NCBI RefSeq assembly: GCF_022807995.1
Contig: NZ_CP094351.1
Span: 4,511,501-4,575,500, forward strand
Length of the DNA stretch: 64,000 bases
Direction of reading: 5' to 3'
Source of the DNA: Pseudomonas orientalis
Lineage (GTDB): Bacteria > Pseudomonadota > Gammaproteobacteria > Pseudomonadales > Pseudomonadaceae
The notes under the pieces were generated by a model. The model was not told the DNA's origin. It was given only the letters and a program-made list of their open reading frames with translations, and did not search any database. Both the position numbers and the translations under genes were made by a program. Shown in pieces: positions 24,436 to 32,270 of the stretch. Each line of letters starts with the position of its first letter. Within the stretch, counting starts at the first letter, position 1.

Positions 24436-25944
24436 ATGCGTATCCACGTCAGCTTCATCGACCGCGTCGGCATTACCCAGGAAGTCCTGGCCCTGCTCGG
24501 TGGGCGCAATCTCAACCTGGATGCGGTGGAGATGGTGCCGCCCAACGTCTATATCGACGCTCCGACCCTGAGTGCCCAAGTGCTGGAAGAGCTGCGCGAT
24601 GCGCTGTTCAGCGTGCACGGCGTGCAGGCGGTGACCGTGGTCGACATCCTCCCCGGCCAGCGCCGCCACCTGCAACTCGACGCCCTGCTGGCAGCCATGA
24701 CCGACCCGGTGCTGGCGCTGGACAGCGCGGGCACGATCTTGTTGGCCAACCCTGCATTGATCGCCCTGTACGGGCGCGAACCGGCCGGCGAAAGCATCGC
24801 CGCGCTGTTCAATGACCCAGGGCTGCTGGACACCTTGCTGGAACATGGCTTTCGCCTGCCATTGCGCGAGATCAGCGTCAACGGCCAGACCCTGTTGCTG
24901 GAAGCCACGCCGATCACTGATGCCGGCGCCCTGCTCACCCTCTACCCGCCCAACCGCATCGGCGAGCAACTGTCGGCGCTGCACCACGACCATGCCGAAG
25001 GGTTTGACGCGCTGCTCGGCGAATCCCCGGCCATCCGCACGCTCAAGGCGCGCGCGCAGCGCGTGGCGGCGTTGGATGCACCGCTGCTGATCCAGGGCGA
25101 GACCGGCACCGGCAAAGAGCTGGTGGCGCGTGCCTGCCATGCAATCAGCGCACGCCACAGCGCACCGTTCCTGGCCTTGAACTGCGCGGCGCTGCCGGAA
25201 AACCTCGCCGAGAGCGAACTGTTCGGTTATGCCCCGGGTGCCTTTACCGGTGCGCAACGCGGGGGCAAGCCGGGGCTGATGGAACTGGCCAACCAGGGCA
25301 CGGTGTTCCTCGATGAAATCGGTGAGATGTCGCCGTACCTGCAGGCCAAGTTGCTGCGCTTTCTCAATGACGGCAGCTTTCGCAGGGTAGGCGGCGACCG
25401 TGAAGTGAAGGTCAATGTGCGCATCCTCAGCGCCACCCACCGCGACCTGGAAAAGATGGTCAGCGAAGGCACCTTCCGCGAAGACCTGTTCTACCGCCTC
25501 AATGTACTCAACGTTGAAGTGCCGCCGTTGCGCGCGCGCGGCCAGGACATCCTGCTGCTGGCGCGCTACTTCATGCAGCAGGCCTGTGCCCAGATCCAGC
25601 GCCCCGTCTGCCGCCTGGCCCCCGGCACCTATCCGGCGCTGCTGGGCAACCGCTGGCCGGGCAACGTGCGTCAGTTGCAAAACGTGATCTTCCGCGCCGC
25701 CGCCATCTGTGAAAGCAGCCTGGTGGACATCGGCGATCTGGACATCGCCGGCACTTCCGTCGCCCGCCAGAACGACGGCGAAATCGACAGCCTGGAACAG
25801 GCCATGGAAGACTTCGAGCGCGACCTGCTGGAAAAGCTCTACACCAGCTACCCCTCGACCCGCCAACTGGCCAGCCGTCTGCAGACCTCCCATACCGCGA
25901 TTGCCCATCGCCTGCGCAAGTACGGCATTCCAAACAAACCCTAG
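24436..25944 (+). CDS. gcsR: TyrR-like sigma-54 activator GcsR (glycine cleavage regulator)
   Basis: 502 residues from ATG 24436 (MRIHVSFIDRVGITQEVLAL). Domains in order: ACT (1-70), PAS (about 78-180), AAA+ (about 190-425) with Walker A GETGTGKE near residue 222, the sigma-54-contact loop GAFTGA near residue 268, and a Fis-type helix-turn-helix at the C-terminus (TRQLASRLQTSHTAIAHRLR). GcsR of P. aeruginosa senses glycine and switches on gcvH2P2; here the gene is directly upstream of gcvH-gcvP. TyrR or PhhR would be the alternative, but the gcv context decides. The ribosome site is weak, so levels may be low. Confidence 0.88.
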   Translation: MRIHVSFIDRVGITQEVLALLGGRNLNLDAVEMVPPNVYIDAPTLSAQVLEELRDALFSVHGVQAVTVVDILPGQRRHLQLDALLAAMTDPVLALDSAGTILLANPALIALYGREPAGESIAALFNDPGLLDTLLEHGFRLPLREISVNGQTLLLEATPITDAGALLTLYPPNRIGEQLSALHHDHAEGFDALLGESPAIRTLKARAQRVAALDAPLLIQGETGTGKELVARACHAISARHSAPFLALNCAALPENLAESELFGYAPGAFTGAQRGGKPGLMELANQGTVFLDEIGEMSPYLQAKLLRFLNDGSFRRVGGDREVKVNVRILSATHRDLEKMVSEGTFREDLFYRLNVLNVEVPPLRARGQDILLLARYFMQQACAQIQRPVCRLAPGTYPALLGNRWPGNVRQLQNVIFRAAAICESSLVDIGDLDIAGTSVARQNDGEIDSLEQAMEDFERDLLEKLYTSYPSTRQLASRLQTSHTAIAHRLRKYGIPNKP

Positions 25945-25965
25945 CTCAATGTGAAATACAAAACC

Positions 25966-26058
25966 AATGTGGGAGGGGGCTTGCCCCCGATTGCGGTGTG
26001 TCAGCCAACTTATCTTTCACTGACCCACTGCTATCGGGGGCAAGCCCCCTCCCACATT
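25966..26058. repeat. REPIN, family A
   Basis: Intact head-to-head REP pair directly after gcsR, probably serving as its transcript end and separating it from the gcv promoter. Confidence 0.9.
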
Positions 26059-26098
26059 TGAAAGGCATTCCAGGTTTTGGTCTGAGAACGACGTCCGC

Positions 26099-26135
26099 TG
26101 TCCTGAAATCGCTACAGCGTAACGATATCGCTACA
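26099..26135. promoter_or_regulatory. Two tandem GcsR-type boxes
   Basis: TGTCCTGAAATCGCTACA (26099-26116) and CGTAACGATATCGCTACA (26118-26135) are imperfect 18-bp palindromes in direct tandem, 19 bases apart. They share the ATCGCTACA half-site with the third box at 26199. Tandem 18-bp repeats are the reported GcsR target. Confidence 0.65.
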
Positions 26136-26198
26136 ACCCTGCTTTTCGCGCGCCATGCAAGGCTTTGATCCGCATAGCCTTTTTTTCTCAAGCTGAAC

Positions 26199-26216
26199 TG
26201 TAGCGAAATCACTACA
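26199..26216. promoter_or_regulatory. Third GcsR-type box
   Basis: TGTAGCGAAATCACTACA has arms TGTAG and CTACA and is the most symmetric of the three boxes. It is about 65 bases upstream of the -24 element, a typical position for a sigma-54 activator. Confidence 0.65.
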
Positions 26217-26280
26217 CCTAAAACACACCGCGTTATCACGCTATTCGATAACCCATTGCTTTGTAACGCTTTAATAACCT

Positions 26281-26296
26281 TGGCCGCGATATTGCT
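26281..26296 (+). promoter_or_regulatory. Sigma-54 (-24/-12) promoter of gcvH
   Basis: TGGCCGCGATATTGCT has GG at 26282-26283 and GC at 26294-26295, exactly 10 bases apart, as in the consensus TGGCAC-N5-TTGC. It predicts a transcript start near 26307. Confidence 0.65.
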
Positions 26297-26355
26297 AAGC
26301 AACTCCCATTATTCCAATCCCGTCCACCAGACGAATCTGGCCCTGAGGAGTTTCC

Positions 26356-26739
26356 ATGAGCGAGTTGCGTTTCACTGAAGATCACGAATGGCTGCGCGCC
26401 GAAGCCGATGGCAGCGTCACCGTGGGCATTACCGCTTTTGCACAGAACGCGCTGGGTGATGTGGTTTTCGTGCAACTGCCTGAGCTGCAGGCCTACGATA
26501 AAGGCGCCGAAGCGTCCACCGTGGAATCGGTCAAGGCCGCCAGCGGCGTGTACATGCCTCTGGACGGTGAAGTCCTCGAAGTGAATGACAAACTCGATGG
26601 CAGCCCCGAACTGGTCAACGAGGACCCGATGGGCGACGGCTGGTTCTTCCGCTTTAAACCGACCGATGCCAGTGCAGTGGCTAAGCTGTTGGATCAGGAT
26701 GCGTACGACCGCCTGATCAAAGCCAACGCTGAAGCCTGA
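26356..26739 (+). CDS. gcvH: Glycine cleavage system H protein
   Basis: 127 residues from ATG 26356 (GAGGAGTTTCC upstream). Lipoyl-domain fold with the modified lysine K60 in ESVKAASGVY. It carries the aminomethyl group between GcvP and GcvT and is reoxidised by lipoamide dehydrogenase. It is the first gene of gcvH-gcvP-gcvT, and gcvP follows 10 bases after its stop. The upstream boxes and the -24/-12 promoter point to glycine-dependent activation by GcsR. Confidence 0.96.
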   Translation: MSELRFTEDHEWLRAEADGSVTVGITAFAQNALGDVVFVQLPELQAYDKGAEASTVESVKAASGVYMPLDGEVLEVNDKLDGSPELVNEDPMGDGWFFRFKPTDASAVAKLLDQDAYDRLIKANAEA

Positions 26740-26749
26740 GGAGCGCGCC

Positions 26750-29587
26750 ATGACCGTTAATCTGACCACCGCCAACGAATTCATCGCCCGCCACATCGGC
26801 CCGCGCCAGGAAGACGAGCAGCAGATGCTCGCCAGCCTGGGTTTTGATTCCCTGCAAGCCCTGAGCGCCAGCGTGATCCCGGAAAGCATCAAGGGCACCA
26901 GCGTGCTCGGCCTGGAAGACGGCCTGAGCGAAGCCGAGGCCCTGGCCAGGATCAAGGCCATTGCCAGCCGGAACCAACTGTTCAAGACTTATATCGGCCA
27001 GGGTTACTACAACTGCCATACGCCGTCGCCGATCCTGCGCAATCTCCTGGAAAATCCTGCCTGGTACACCGCCTACACCCCGTATCAGCCCGAGATTTCC
27101 CAAGGCCGCCTGGAAGCGCTGCTGAATTTCCAGACCTTGATCAGCGACCTCACCGGCCTGCCGATCGCCAACGCCTCCCTGCTCGACGAAGCCACCGCCG
27201 CCGCCGAAGCCATGACCTTCTGCAAGCGCCTGAGCAAGAACAAAGGCAGCAACGCGTTCTTCGCCTCGGTGCACAGCCATCCGCAAACCCTCGACGTACT
27301 GCGCACCCGTGCCGAGCCGCTGGGCATTGATGTGGTAGTGGGCGATGAGCGCGAACTGAGCGACGTCAGCACTTTCTTCGGCGCCCTGCTGCAATACCCG
27401 GCCAGCAACGGTGATGTGTTCGATTATCGCGAGCTGACCGAACGCTTCCACGCCGCCCATGCGCTGGTGGCCGTGGCCGCCGACCTGCTGGCCCTGACGC
27501 TGCTGACCCCGCCGGGCGAGTTCGGCGCCGACGTGGCCATCGGCAGCGCGCAGCGCTTCGGCGTGCCATTGGGCTTCGGCGGCCCGCACGCGGCGTACTT
27601 CTCTACCAAGGATGCGTTCAAGCGCGACATGCCGGGCCGTCTGGTCGGTGTCTCGGTGGACCGTTTCGGCAAGCCGGCCCTGCGCCTGGCCATGCAGACC
27701 CGCGAGCAACATATCCGCCGCGAGAAGGCCACCAGCAACATCTGCACCGCGCAAGTGCTGCTGGCCAACATCGCCAGCATGTACGCCGTGTATCACGGCC
27801 CTGAAGGCCTGACCCGGATCGCTCAGCGTATTCACCAGCTGACCGCGATCCTGGCCAAGGGCCTGACCACCCTGGGCCTGAAGGTCGAGCAGGAACACTT
27901 CTTCGACACGATCACCGTCAACACCGGCGCAAACACCTCTGCCCTGCACGATAAAGCGCATGCCCAGCGCATCAACCTGCGCGTAGTGGACGCCGAGCGC
28001 GTTGGCCTTTCGGTCGACGAGACCACCACCCAGGCCGATATCGAAGCCTTGTGGGCGATCTTTGCCGACGGCAAGGCCCTGCCTGCCTTCGCCGCCACCG
28101 AAAGTACCCTGCCGAGCGCCCTGCTGCGCCAGTCACCGATCCTCAGCCACCCGGTGTTCAACCGTTATCATTCGGAAACCGAGCTGATGCGCTACCTGCG
28201 CAAGCTGGCCGACAAGGACCTGGCGCTGGACCGCACCATGATCCCGCTGGGTTCGTGCACCATGAAACTCAACGCCGCCAGCGAAATGATCCCGGTGACC
28301 TGGGCCGAATTCGGCGCCCTGCACCCGTTCGCCCCGGCCGACCAAAGCGCCGGCTACCAGCAACTGACCAGCGAACTGGAGGCCATGCTCTGCGCGGCCA
28401 CCGGTTATGACGCCATCTCCCTGCAACCGAACGCCGGTTCCCAGGGTGAGTACGCCGGCCTCCTGGCGATCCGCGCCTACCATCAGAGCCGTGGCGAAGC
28501 GCGCCGCGACATCTGCCTGATCCCCTCGTCGGCCCACGGCACCAACCCGGCAACCGCCAACATGGCCGGCATGCGCGTGGTAGTCACCGCCTGCGACGCA
28601 CGGGGCAACGTCGACATCGAAGACCTGCGCGCCAAGGCCATTGAACACCGCGAGCACCTCGCCGCGCTGATGATCACCTACCCGTCCACCCACGGCGTGT
28701 TCGAGGAAGGCATTCGCGACATCTGCGCGATCATCCACGACAACGGAGGCCAGGTGTACATCGACGGCGCCAACATGAACGCAATGGTGGGCCTGTGCGC
28801 ACCGGGCAAGTTCGGCGGCGATGTTTCCCACCTGAACCTGCATAAAACCTTCTGCATCCCCCACGGCGGTGGCGGCCCGGGCGTCGGCCCGATTGGCGTC
28901 AAGTCGCACCTCACGCCCTTCCTGCCAGGCCACGCGGCCATGGAGCGCAAGGAAGGTGCGGTGTGCGCGGCGCCGTTCGGCAGCGCGAGCATTTTGCCGA
29001 TCACCTGGATGTACATCAGCATGATGGGCGGCGCCGGCCTCAAGCGTGCATCGCAGTTGGCGATCCTGAATGCCAACTACATCTCCCGTCGCCTGGAAGA
29101 GCACTACCCGGTGCTCTACACCGGCAGCAACGGCCTGGTGGCCCACGAATGCATCCTCGATCTGCGCCCGTTGAAAGACAGCAGCGGCATCAGCGTGGAC
29201 GACGTGGCCAAGCGTCTGATCGATTTTGGCTTCCATGCGCCGACTATGTCGTTCCCGGTGGCCGGCACCTTGATGATCGAGCCGACCGAAAGTGAATCCA
29301 GGGAAGAACTGGACCGCTTCTGCGATGCCATGATCGCCATCCGCGAAGAAATTCGCGCAGTGGAAAACGGCACCCTGGACAAGGACGACAACCCCCTCAG
29401 GAACGCCCCACATACCGCAGCGGAACTGGTGGGCGAGTGGACGCACCCGTACAGCCGTGAACAGGCGGTGTACCCGCTAGCCTCGTTGATCGAAGGCAAG
29501 TACTGGCCGCCGGTGGGCCGGGTCGACAACGTGTTTGGCGATCGCAACCTGGTGTGTGCGTGCCCGTCGATCGAGAGCTACGCATAA
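26750..29587 (+). CDS. gcvP: Glycine dehydrogenase (decarboxylating), P protein
   Basis: 945 residues, the full length of the single-chain bacterial P protein with fused alpha- and beta-like halves. The N-terminal motif is GYYNCHTPSPILRNLLENPAW. The pyridoxal phosphate lysine is K699 in NLHKTFCIPHGGGGPG. It decarboxylates glycine and loads the aminomethyl group onto lipoylated GcvH. In P. aeruginosa gcvP2 is followed by glyA2 and sdaA; here only a REPIN separates it from gcvT. Confidence 0.97.
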   Translation: MTVNLTTANEFIARHIGPRQEDEQQMLASLGFDSLQALSASVIPESIKGTSVLGLEDGLSEAEALARIKAIASRNQLFKTYIGQGYYNCHTPSPILRNLLENPAWYTAYTPYQPEISQGRLEALLNFQTLISDLTGLPIANASLLDEATAAAEAMTFCKRLSKNKGSNAFFASVHSHPQTLDVLRTRAEPLGIDVVVGDERELSDVSTFFGALLQYPASNGDVFDYRELTERFHAAHALVAVAADLLALTLLTPPGEFGADVAIGSAQRFGVPLGFGGPHAAYFSTKDAFKRDMPGRLVGVSVDRFGKPALRLAMQTREQHIRREKATSNICTAQVLLANIASMYAVYHGPEGLTRIAQRIHQLTAILAKGLTTLGLKVEQEHFFDTITVNTGANTSALHDKAHAQRINLRVVDAERVGLSVDETTTQADIEALWAIFADGKALPAFAATESTLPSALLRQSPILSHPVFNRYHSETELMRYLRKLADKDLALDRTMIPLGSCTMKLNAASEMIPVTWAEFGALHPFAPADQSAGYQQLTSELEAMLCAATGYDAISLQPNAGSQGEYAGLLAIRAYHQSRGEARRDICLIPSSAHGTNPATANMAGMRVVVTACDARGNVDIEDLRAKAIEHREHLAALMITYPSTHGVFEEGIRDICAIIHDNGGQVYIDGANMNAMVGLCAPGKFGGDVSHLNLHKTFCIPHGGGGPGVGPIGVKSHLTPFLPGHAAMERKEGAVCAAPFGSASILPITWMYISMMGGAGLKRASQLAILNANYISRRLEEHYPVLYTGSNGLVAHECILDLRPLKDSSGISVDDVAKRLIDFGFHAPTMSFPVAGTLMIEPTESESREELDRFCDAMIAIREEIRAVENGTLDKDDNPLRNAPHTAAELVGEWTHPYSREQAVYPLASLIEGKYWPPVGRVDNVFGDRNLVCACPSIESYA

Positions 29588-29610
29588 CCCGACTAGCTGA
29601 ATGGGATCAA

Positions 29611-29704
29611 AATGTGGGAGGGGGCTTGCCCCCGATAGCTGAGCATCAGTTGATAAATCTGGTGGCTGACACACCGCCATCGGGGGCAAGCCCCCTCCCA
29701 CATT
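29611..29704. repeat. REPIN, family A, between gcvP and gcvT
   Basis: Intact head-to-head REP pair within the gcv operon. Together with the following spacer it separates the two genes by 231 bases, so gcvT may be expressed at a different level. Confidence 0.9.
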
Positions 29705-29818
29705 TGACCGCGTATGATTTCGAAAAATAATAAAGAAACCCCCCGTGGCGGTTTGGCGGTCAACATTATCGAGTGCTGACGCCTACAAGCGCGCCAGCAC
29801 GTTTTTCAGGAGCTGAAC

Positions 29819-30943
29819 ATGTCCACCGAAACCCTGTTGAAAACCCCATTGCACGCACTGCACCTTGAGTTGGGCGCGCGCATGGTGCCCTTCGCCGGCT
29901 ACGACATGCCGGTGCAATACCCGTTGGGCGTGATGAAAGAACACCTGCACACCCGTGAACAGGCCGGGCTGTTCGATGTGTCGCACATGGGCCAGATCCG
30001 CCTGACCGGCGCCAATGCCGCCAAGGCCCTGGAAACCCTGGTACCGGTGGACATCATCGACCTGCCGGTGGGCATGCAGCGCTACGCGATGTTCACCAAC
30101 GAACAGGGCGGCATTCTCGACGACCTGATGGTGGCCAACCTGGGCAACGACGAACTGTTCCTGGTGGTCAATGCCGCCTGCAAGGACCAGGACCTGGCGC
30201 ACTTGCGTCAACACATCGGCGACCAGTGCAGCATCGAGCCGCTCTTCGAAGCACGCGCCCTGCTGGCCCTGCAAGGTCCGGCGGCAGTGAAGGTATTGGC
30301 GCGGCTGGCACCTGAAGTTACCCAGATGACGTTCATGCAATTCGCCACCCTGCGCCTGCTGGGCGTGGACTGCTACGTCAGCCGCTCCGGCTATACCGGT
30401 GAAGACGGCTTCGAAATTTCCGTACCGGCTGAAAATGCCGAGAGCCTGGCCCGCAGCCTGCTGGCCGAGACCGAAGTGCAAGCCATCGGCCTGGGTGCTC
30501 GCGACTCCCTGCGCCTGGAAGCCGGCCTGTGCCTGTACGGTCACGACATGAACACCGACACCACCCCGATCGAAGCCAGCCTGTTGTGGGCGATCTCCAA
30601 GGCTCGCCGTGCCGATGGCGCCCGTGCTGGCGGCTTCCCCGGCGCAGACCGGATCTTCACCCAACAACAAACCGGCGTGAGCCGCAAGCGCGTCGGTTTG
30701 CTGCCCCAGGAGCGTACGCCGGTGCGTGAAGGTGCTGAGATTGTCGACGAACACGGCACCGTGATCGGCAGCGTGTGCAGTGGCGGGTTTGGCCCAACCT
30801 TGGGCGCCCCGCTGGCCATGGGTTACCTGGACAGCGCATTTGTGGCATTGGATACCGAGGTTTCCGCGCTGGTGCGTGGGAAAAAGGTGCCGTTACGTGT
30901 AAGTAAAATGCCATTTGTACCGCAACGTTACTTCCGGGGCTGA
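29819..30943 (+). CDS. gcvT: Glycine cleavage T protein (aminomethyltransferase)
   Basis: 374 residues from ATG 29819 (CAGGAGCTGAAC upstream). Family features: the N-terminal FAGYDMPVQYPLGVMKEHLH, FDVSHMGQIRLTG, the SRSGYTGEDGFEISVP segment and the C-terminal RVGLLPQERTPVREGAEIVD beta-barrel. It moves the methylene group from aminomethyl-lipoyl GcvH to tetrahydrofolate and releases ammonia. It completes the glycine cleavage genes at this locus; lipoamide dehydrogenase must come from elsewhere. Confidence 0.95.
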   Translation: MSTETLLKTPLHALHLELGARMVPFAGYDMPVQYPLGVMKEHLHTREQAGLFDVSHMGQIRLTGANAAKALETLVPVDIIDLPVGMQRYAMFTNEQGGILDDLMVANLGNDELFLVVNAACKDQDLAHLRQHIGDQCSIEPLFEARALLALQGPAAVKVLARLAPEVTQMTFMQFATLRLLGVDCYVSRSGYTGEDGFEISVPAENAESLARSLLAETEVQAIGLGARDSLRLEAGLCLYGHDMNTDTTPIEASLLWAISKARRADGARAGGFPGADRIFTQQQTGVSRKRVGLLPQERTPVREGAEIVDEHGTVIGSVCSGGFGPTLGAPLAMGYLDSAFVALDTEVSALVRGKKVPLRVSKMPFVPQRYFRG

Positions 30944-30964
30944 CTACCTGTTTCAATAAGTAAC

Positions 30965-31002
30965 GCGATTGCGTTGCGTGCACTAAACTGTAACGCAATC
31001 GC
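30965..31002. other. Perfect 11-bp inverted repeat after gcvT
   Basis: GCGATTGCGTT (30965-30975) pairs with AACGCAATCGC (30992-31002) around a 16-base loop. TGTAACG at 30990-30996 resembles a GcsR half-site. It could be a 3' hairpin of the gcv mRNA or an operator. Confidence 0.4.
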
Positions 31003-31108
31003 CATATAACAGTGCACAGGCGATAGTCTTTGTTATGGAGATTTCCCTATAACAAGTGAGTCTATCTATCGAATAAGCCAGCGCCACTTTATTCAACAAA
31101 CCGTCATC

Positions 31109-31150
31109 AGCCCGAGCAAAATCGGGCGTCCTGACAGGGCTTGTTTTTTT
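31109..31150 (+). terminator. Candidate terminator of gcvHPT
   Basis: GCCCGA/TCGGGC (31110-31127), or alternatively AGCCC/GGGCT (31109-31141), followed by TTGTTTTTTT. Confidence 0.45.
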
Positions 31151-31336
31151 CATATTAGTTGGCGTAGAGTTTCCCCACTGTGTTTGCATGGGTCGCTTGG
31201 AACCTGGACCTGGGCAGTAGCTGAAGTAGTAACGCTACAACCCGTTCGACGTCTCTTACTTTCCTGCAACCCAGCCCAGTACTCTTTCATGTGAAAGGGG
31301 CTGTCATTAATTTTTAGCGTCAAAGGAAAGAAGAAA

Positions 31337-31552
31337 ATGGCTGAACGTCAGAGCGGTACCGTCAAGTGGTTTAACGACGAGAAAGGGTTTGGTTTTATCA
31401 CTCCAGAAAGCGGCCCGGATCTGTTCGTGCATTTCCGCGCTATCCAGGGCAACGGCTTCAAAAGCCTGAAAGAAGGCCAGAAAGTGTCATTCGTTGCCGT
31501 GCAAGGCCAGAAAGGCATGCAGGCTGACGAAGTCCAAGCAGAGAACACCTAA
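31337..31552 (+). CDS. CspA-family cold-shock protein
   Basis: 71 residues. The five-strand OB fold carries both RNA-binding motifs, KGFGFI (RNP1) and LFVHFRAI (RNP2, in the variant usual for Pseudomonas CspD/CapB types). It binds single-stranded RNA and melts secondary structure. The start ATG 31337 has AAAGGAAAGAAGAAA upstream, and a strong terminator follows, so it is a single-gene transcript with a long leader. Confidence 0.95.
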   Translation: MAERQSGTVKWFNDEKGFGFITPESGPDLFVHFRAIQGNGFKSLKEGQKVSFVAVQGQKGMQADEVQAENT

Positions 31553-31564
31553 CCTTCCTGCGAC

Positions 31565-31597
31565 AAAAAGCCCCTGATATGACATCAGGGGCTTTTT
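31565..31597 (+). terminator. Intrinsic terminator of the cold-shock gene
   Basis: AAAAAGCCCCTGAT (31565-31578) pairs perfectly with ATCAGGGGCTTTTT (31584-31597), ending in a T-run. Confidence 0.95.
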
Positions 31598-31645
31598 TAT
31601 GGGCGTCATTGCGTAAACTGCAGGTTTTCAGCAGAGAGCCCTGCC

Positions 31646-32134
31646 ATGTCCAAACCCCTGTTGCGCCCCCAAGGCGAGTTCCCCGCCGTTGGCCTGGGCC
31701 GCCGCCTGGCAGCGATGTTCTATGACTTCCTGTTGTGCACCGCGCTGCTGATCGTCACCGCATTTATCTACAAGCTGGTGTGGATCGCCTTCGTGGGTGA
31801 GGCGAAGATGCGCGCACTTACCGAATCCGGCACGCTGGATGGCGATCCGTTACTGTCAACGATTCTGCTGTTTGTGCTGTTTGGTTTTTTCGCCAAGTTC
31901 TGGACCCATTCCGGGCAGACCCTGGGCATGCAGGTATGGGGCGTACGCGTGCAAAACGCCGACGGCACGCGTATCACCTTGTGGCAGGCGCTGCTGCGTT
32001 TTGTGGTGTCGATTGCATCATGGTTGTGCGTTGGGCTGGGGTTTATCTGGTCGCTGTTCGACAAGCAAAAACGTAGCTGGCATGACATCTATTCGGACAC
32101 GCAACTGGTGCGGATCCCCAAGCAAAAGAAGTAA
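31646..32134 (+). CDS. RDD family membrane protein
   Basis: 162 residues with about four hydrophobic segments. The RDD signature near the N-terminus reads LGRRLAAMFYDFLLCTALLI (the usual R-D-D appears as R-x-x-A-x-x-x-D). A second conserved region is GQTLGMQVWGVRVQNADGTR. RDD proteins are integral membrane proteins sometimes linked to sodium or proton exchange; the role here is unknown. ATG 31646 follows CAGAGAGCCCTGCC, a weak site. A decayed REPIN follows. Confidence 0.85.
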   Translation: MSKPLLRPQGEFPAVGLGRRLAAMFYDFLLCTALLIVTAFIYKLVWIAFVGEAKMRALTESGTLDGDPLLSTILLFVLFGFFAKFWTHSGQTLGMQVWGVRVQNADGTRITLWQALLRFVVSIASWLCVGLGFIWSLFDKQKRSWHDIYSDTQLVRIPKQKK

Positions 32135-32156
32135 CCACCTGCCAAGTGAAGACCAA

Positions 32157-32249
32157 AATGTGGGAGGGGGCTTGCCCCCGATGGCGGTGTGACAGTCACC
32201 CAATATTTGACTGATCCACCGCTATCGGGAGCAACCCCCCTCCCACATT
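32157..32249. repeat. Decayed REPIN, family A
   Basis: The left arm is intact; the right arm has several changes (ATCGGGAGCAACCCCCCTCC). It lies between the convergent RDD and nadA genes. Confidence 0.85.
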
Positions 32250-32270
32250 TTTCACCCAATTGACCTCAGG

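Larger units (their letters stand above)
25945..26355. other. 411-bp region: REPIN plus gcvHPT control region
   Basis: Contains the REPIN (25966-26058), three 18-bp operator-like boxes (26099-26216) and the -24/-12 promoter (26281-26296), then about 60 bases of leader before gcvH. No gene. Confidence 0.8.
30944..31336. other. 393-bp spacer between gcvT and the cold-shock gene
   Basis: No gene. It contains a perfect inverted repeat (30965-31002), a candidate terminator (31109-31150), and about 180 bases that probably form the long structured 5' leader common in cspA-type genes. I searched by eye for a glycine riboswitch and saw no convincing core. Confidence 0.5.

Noticed and set aside
30944..31336. 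Glycine riboswitch between gcvT and the cold-shock gene
   Set aside because: By eye I find no conserved tandem glycine-aptamer core; the visible features are an inverted repeat and a terminator-like hairpin. A covariance search would be decisive.
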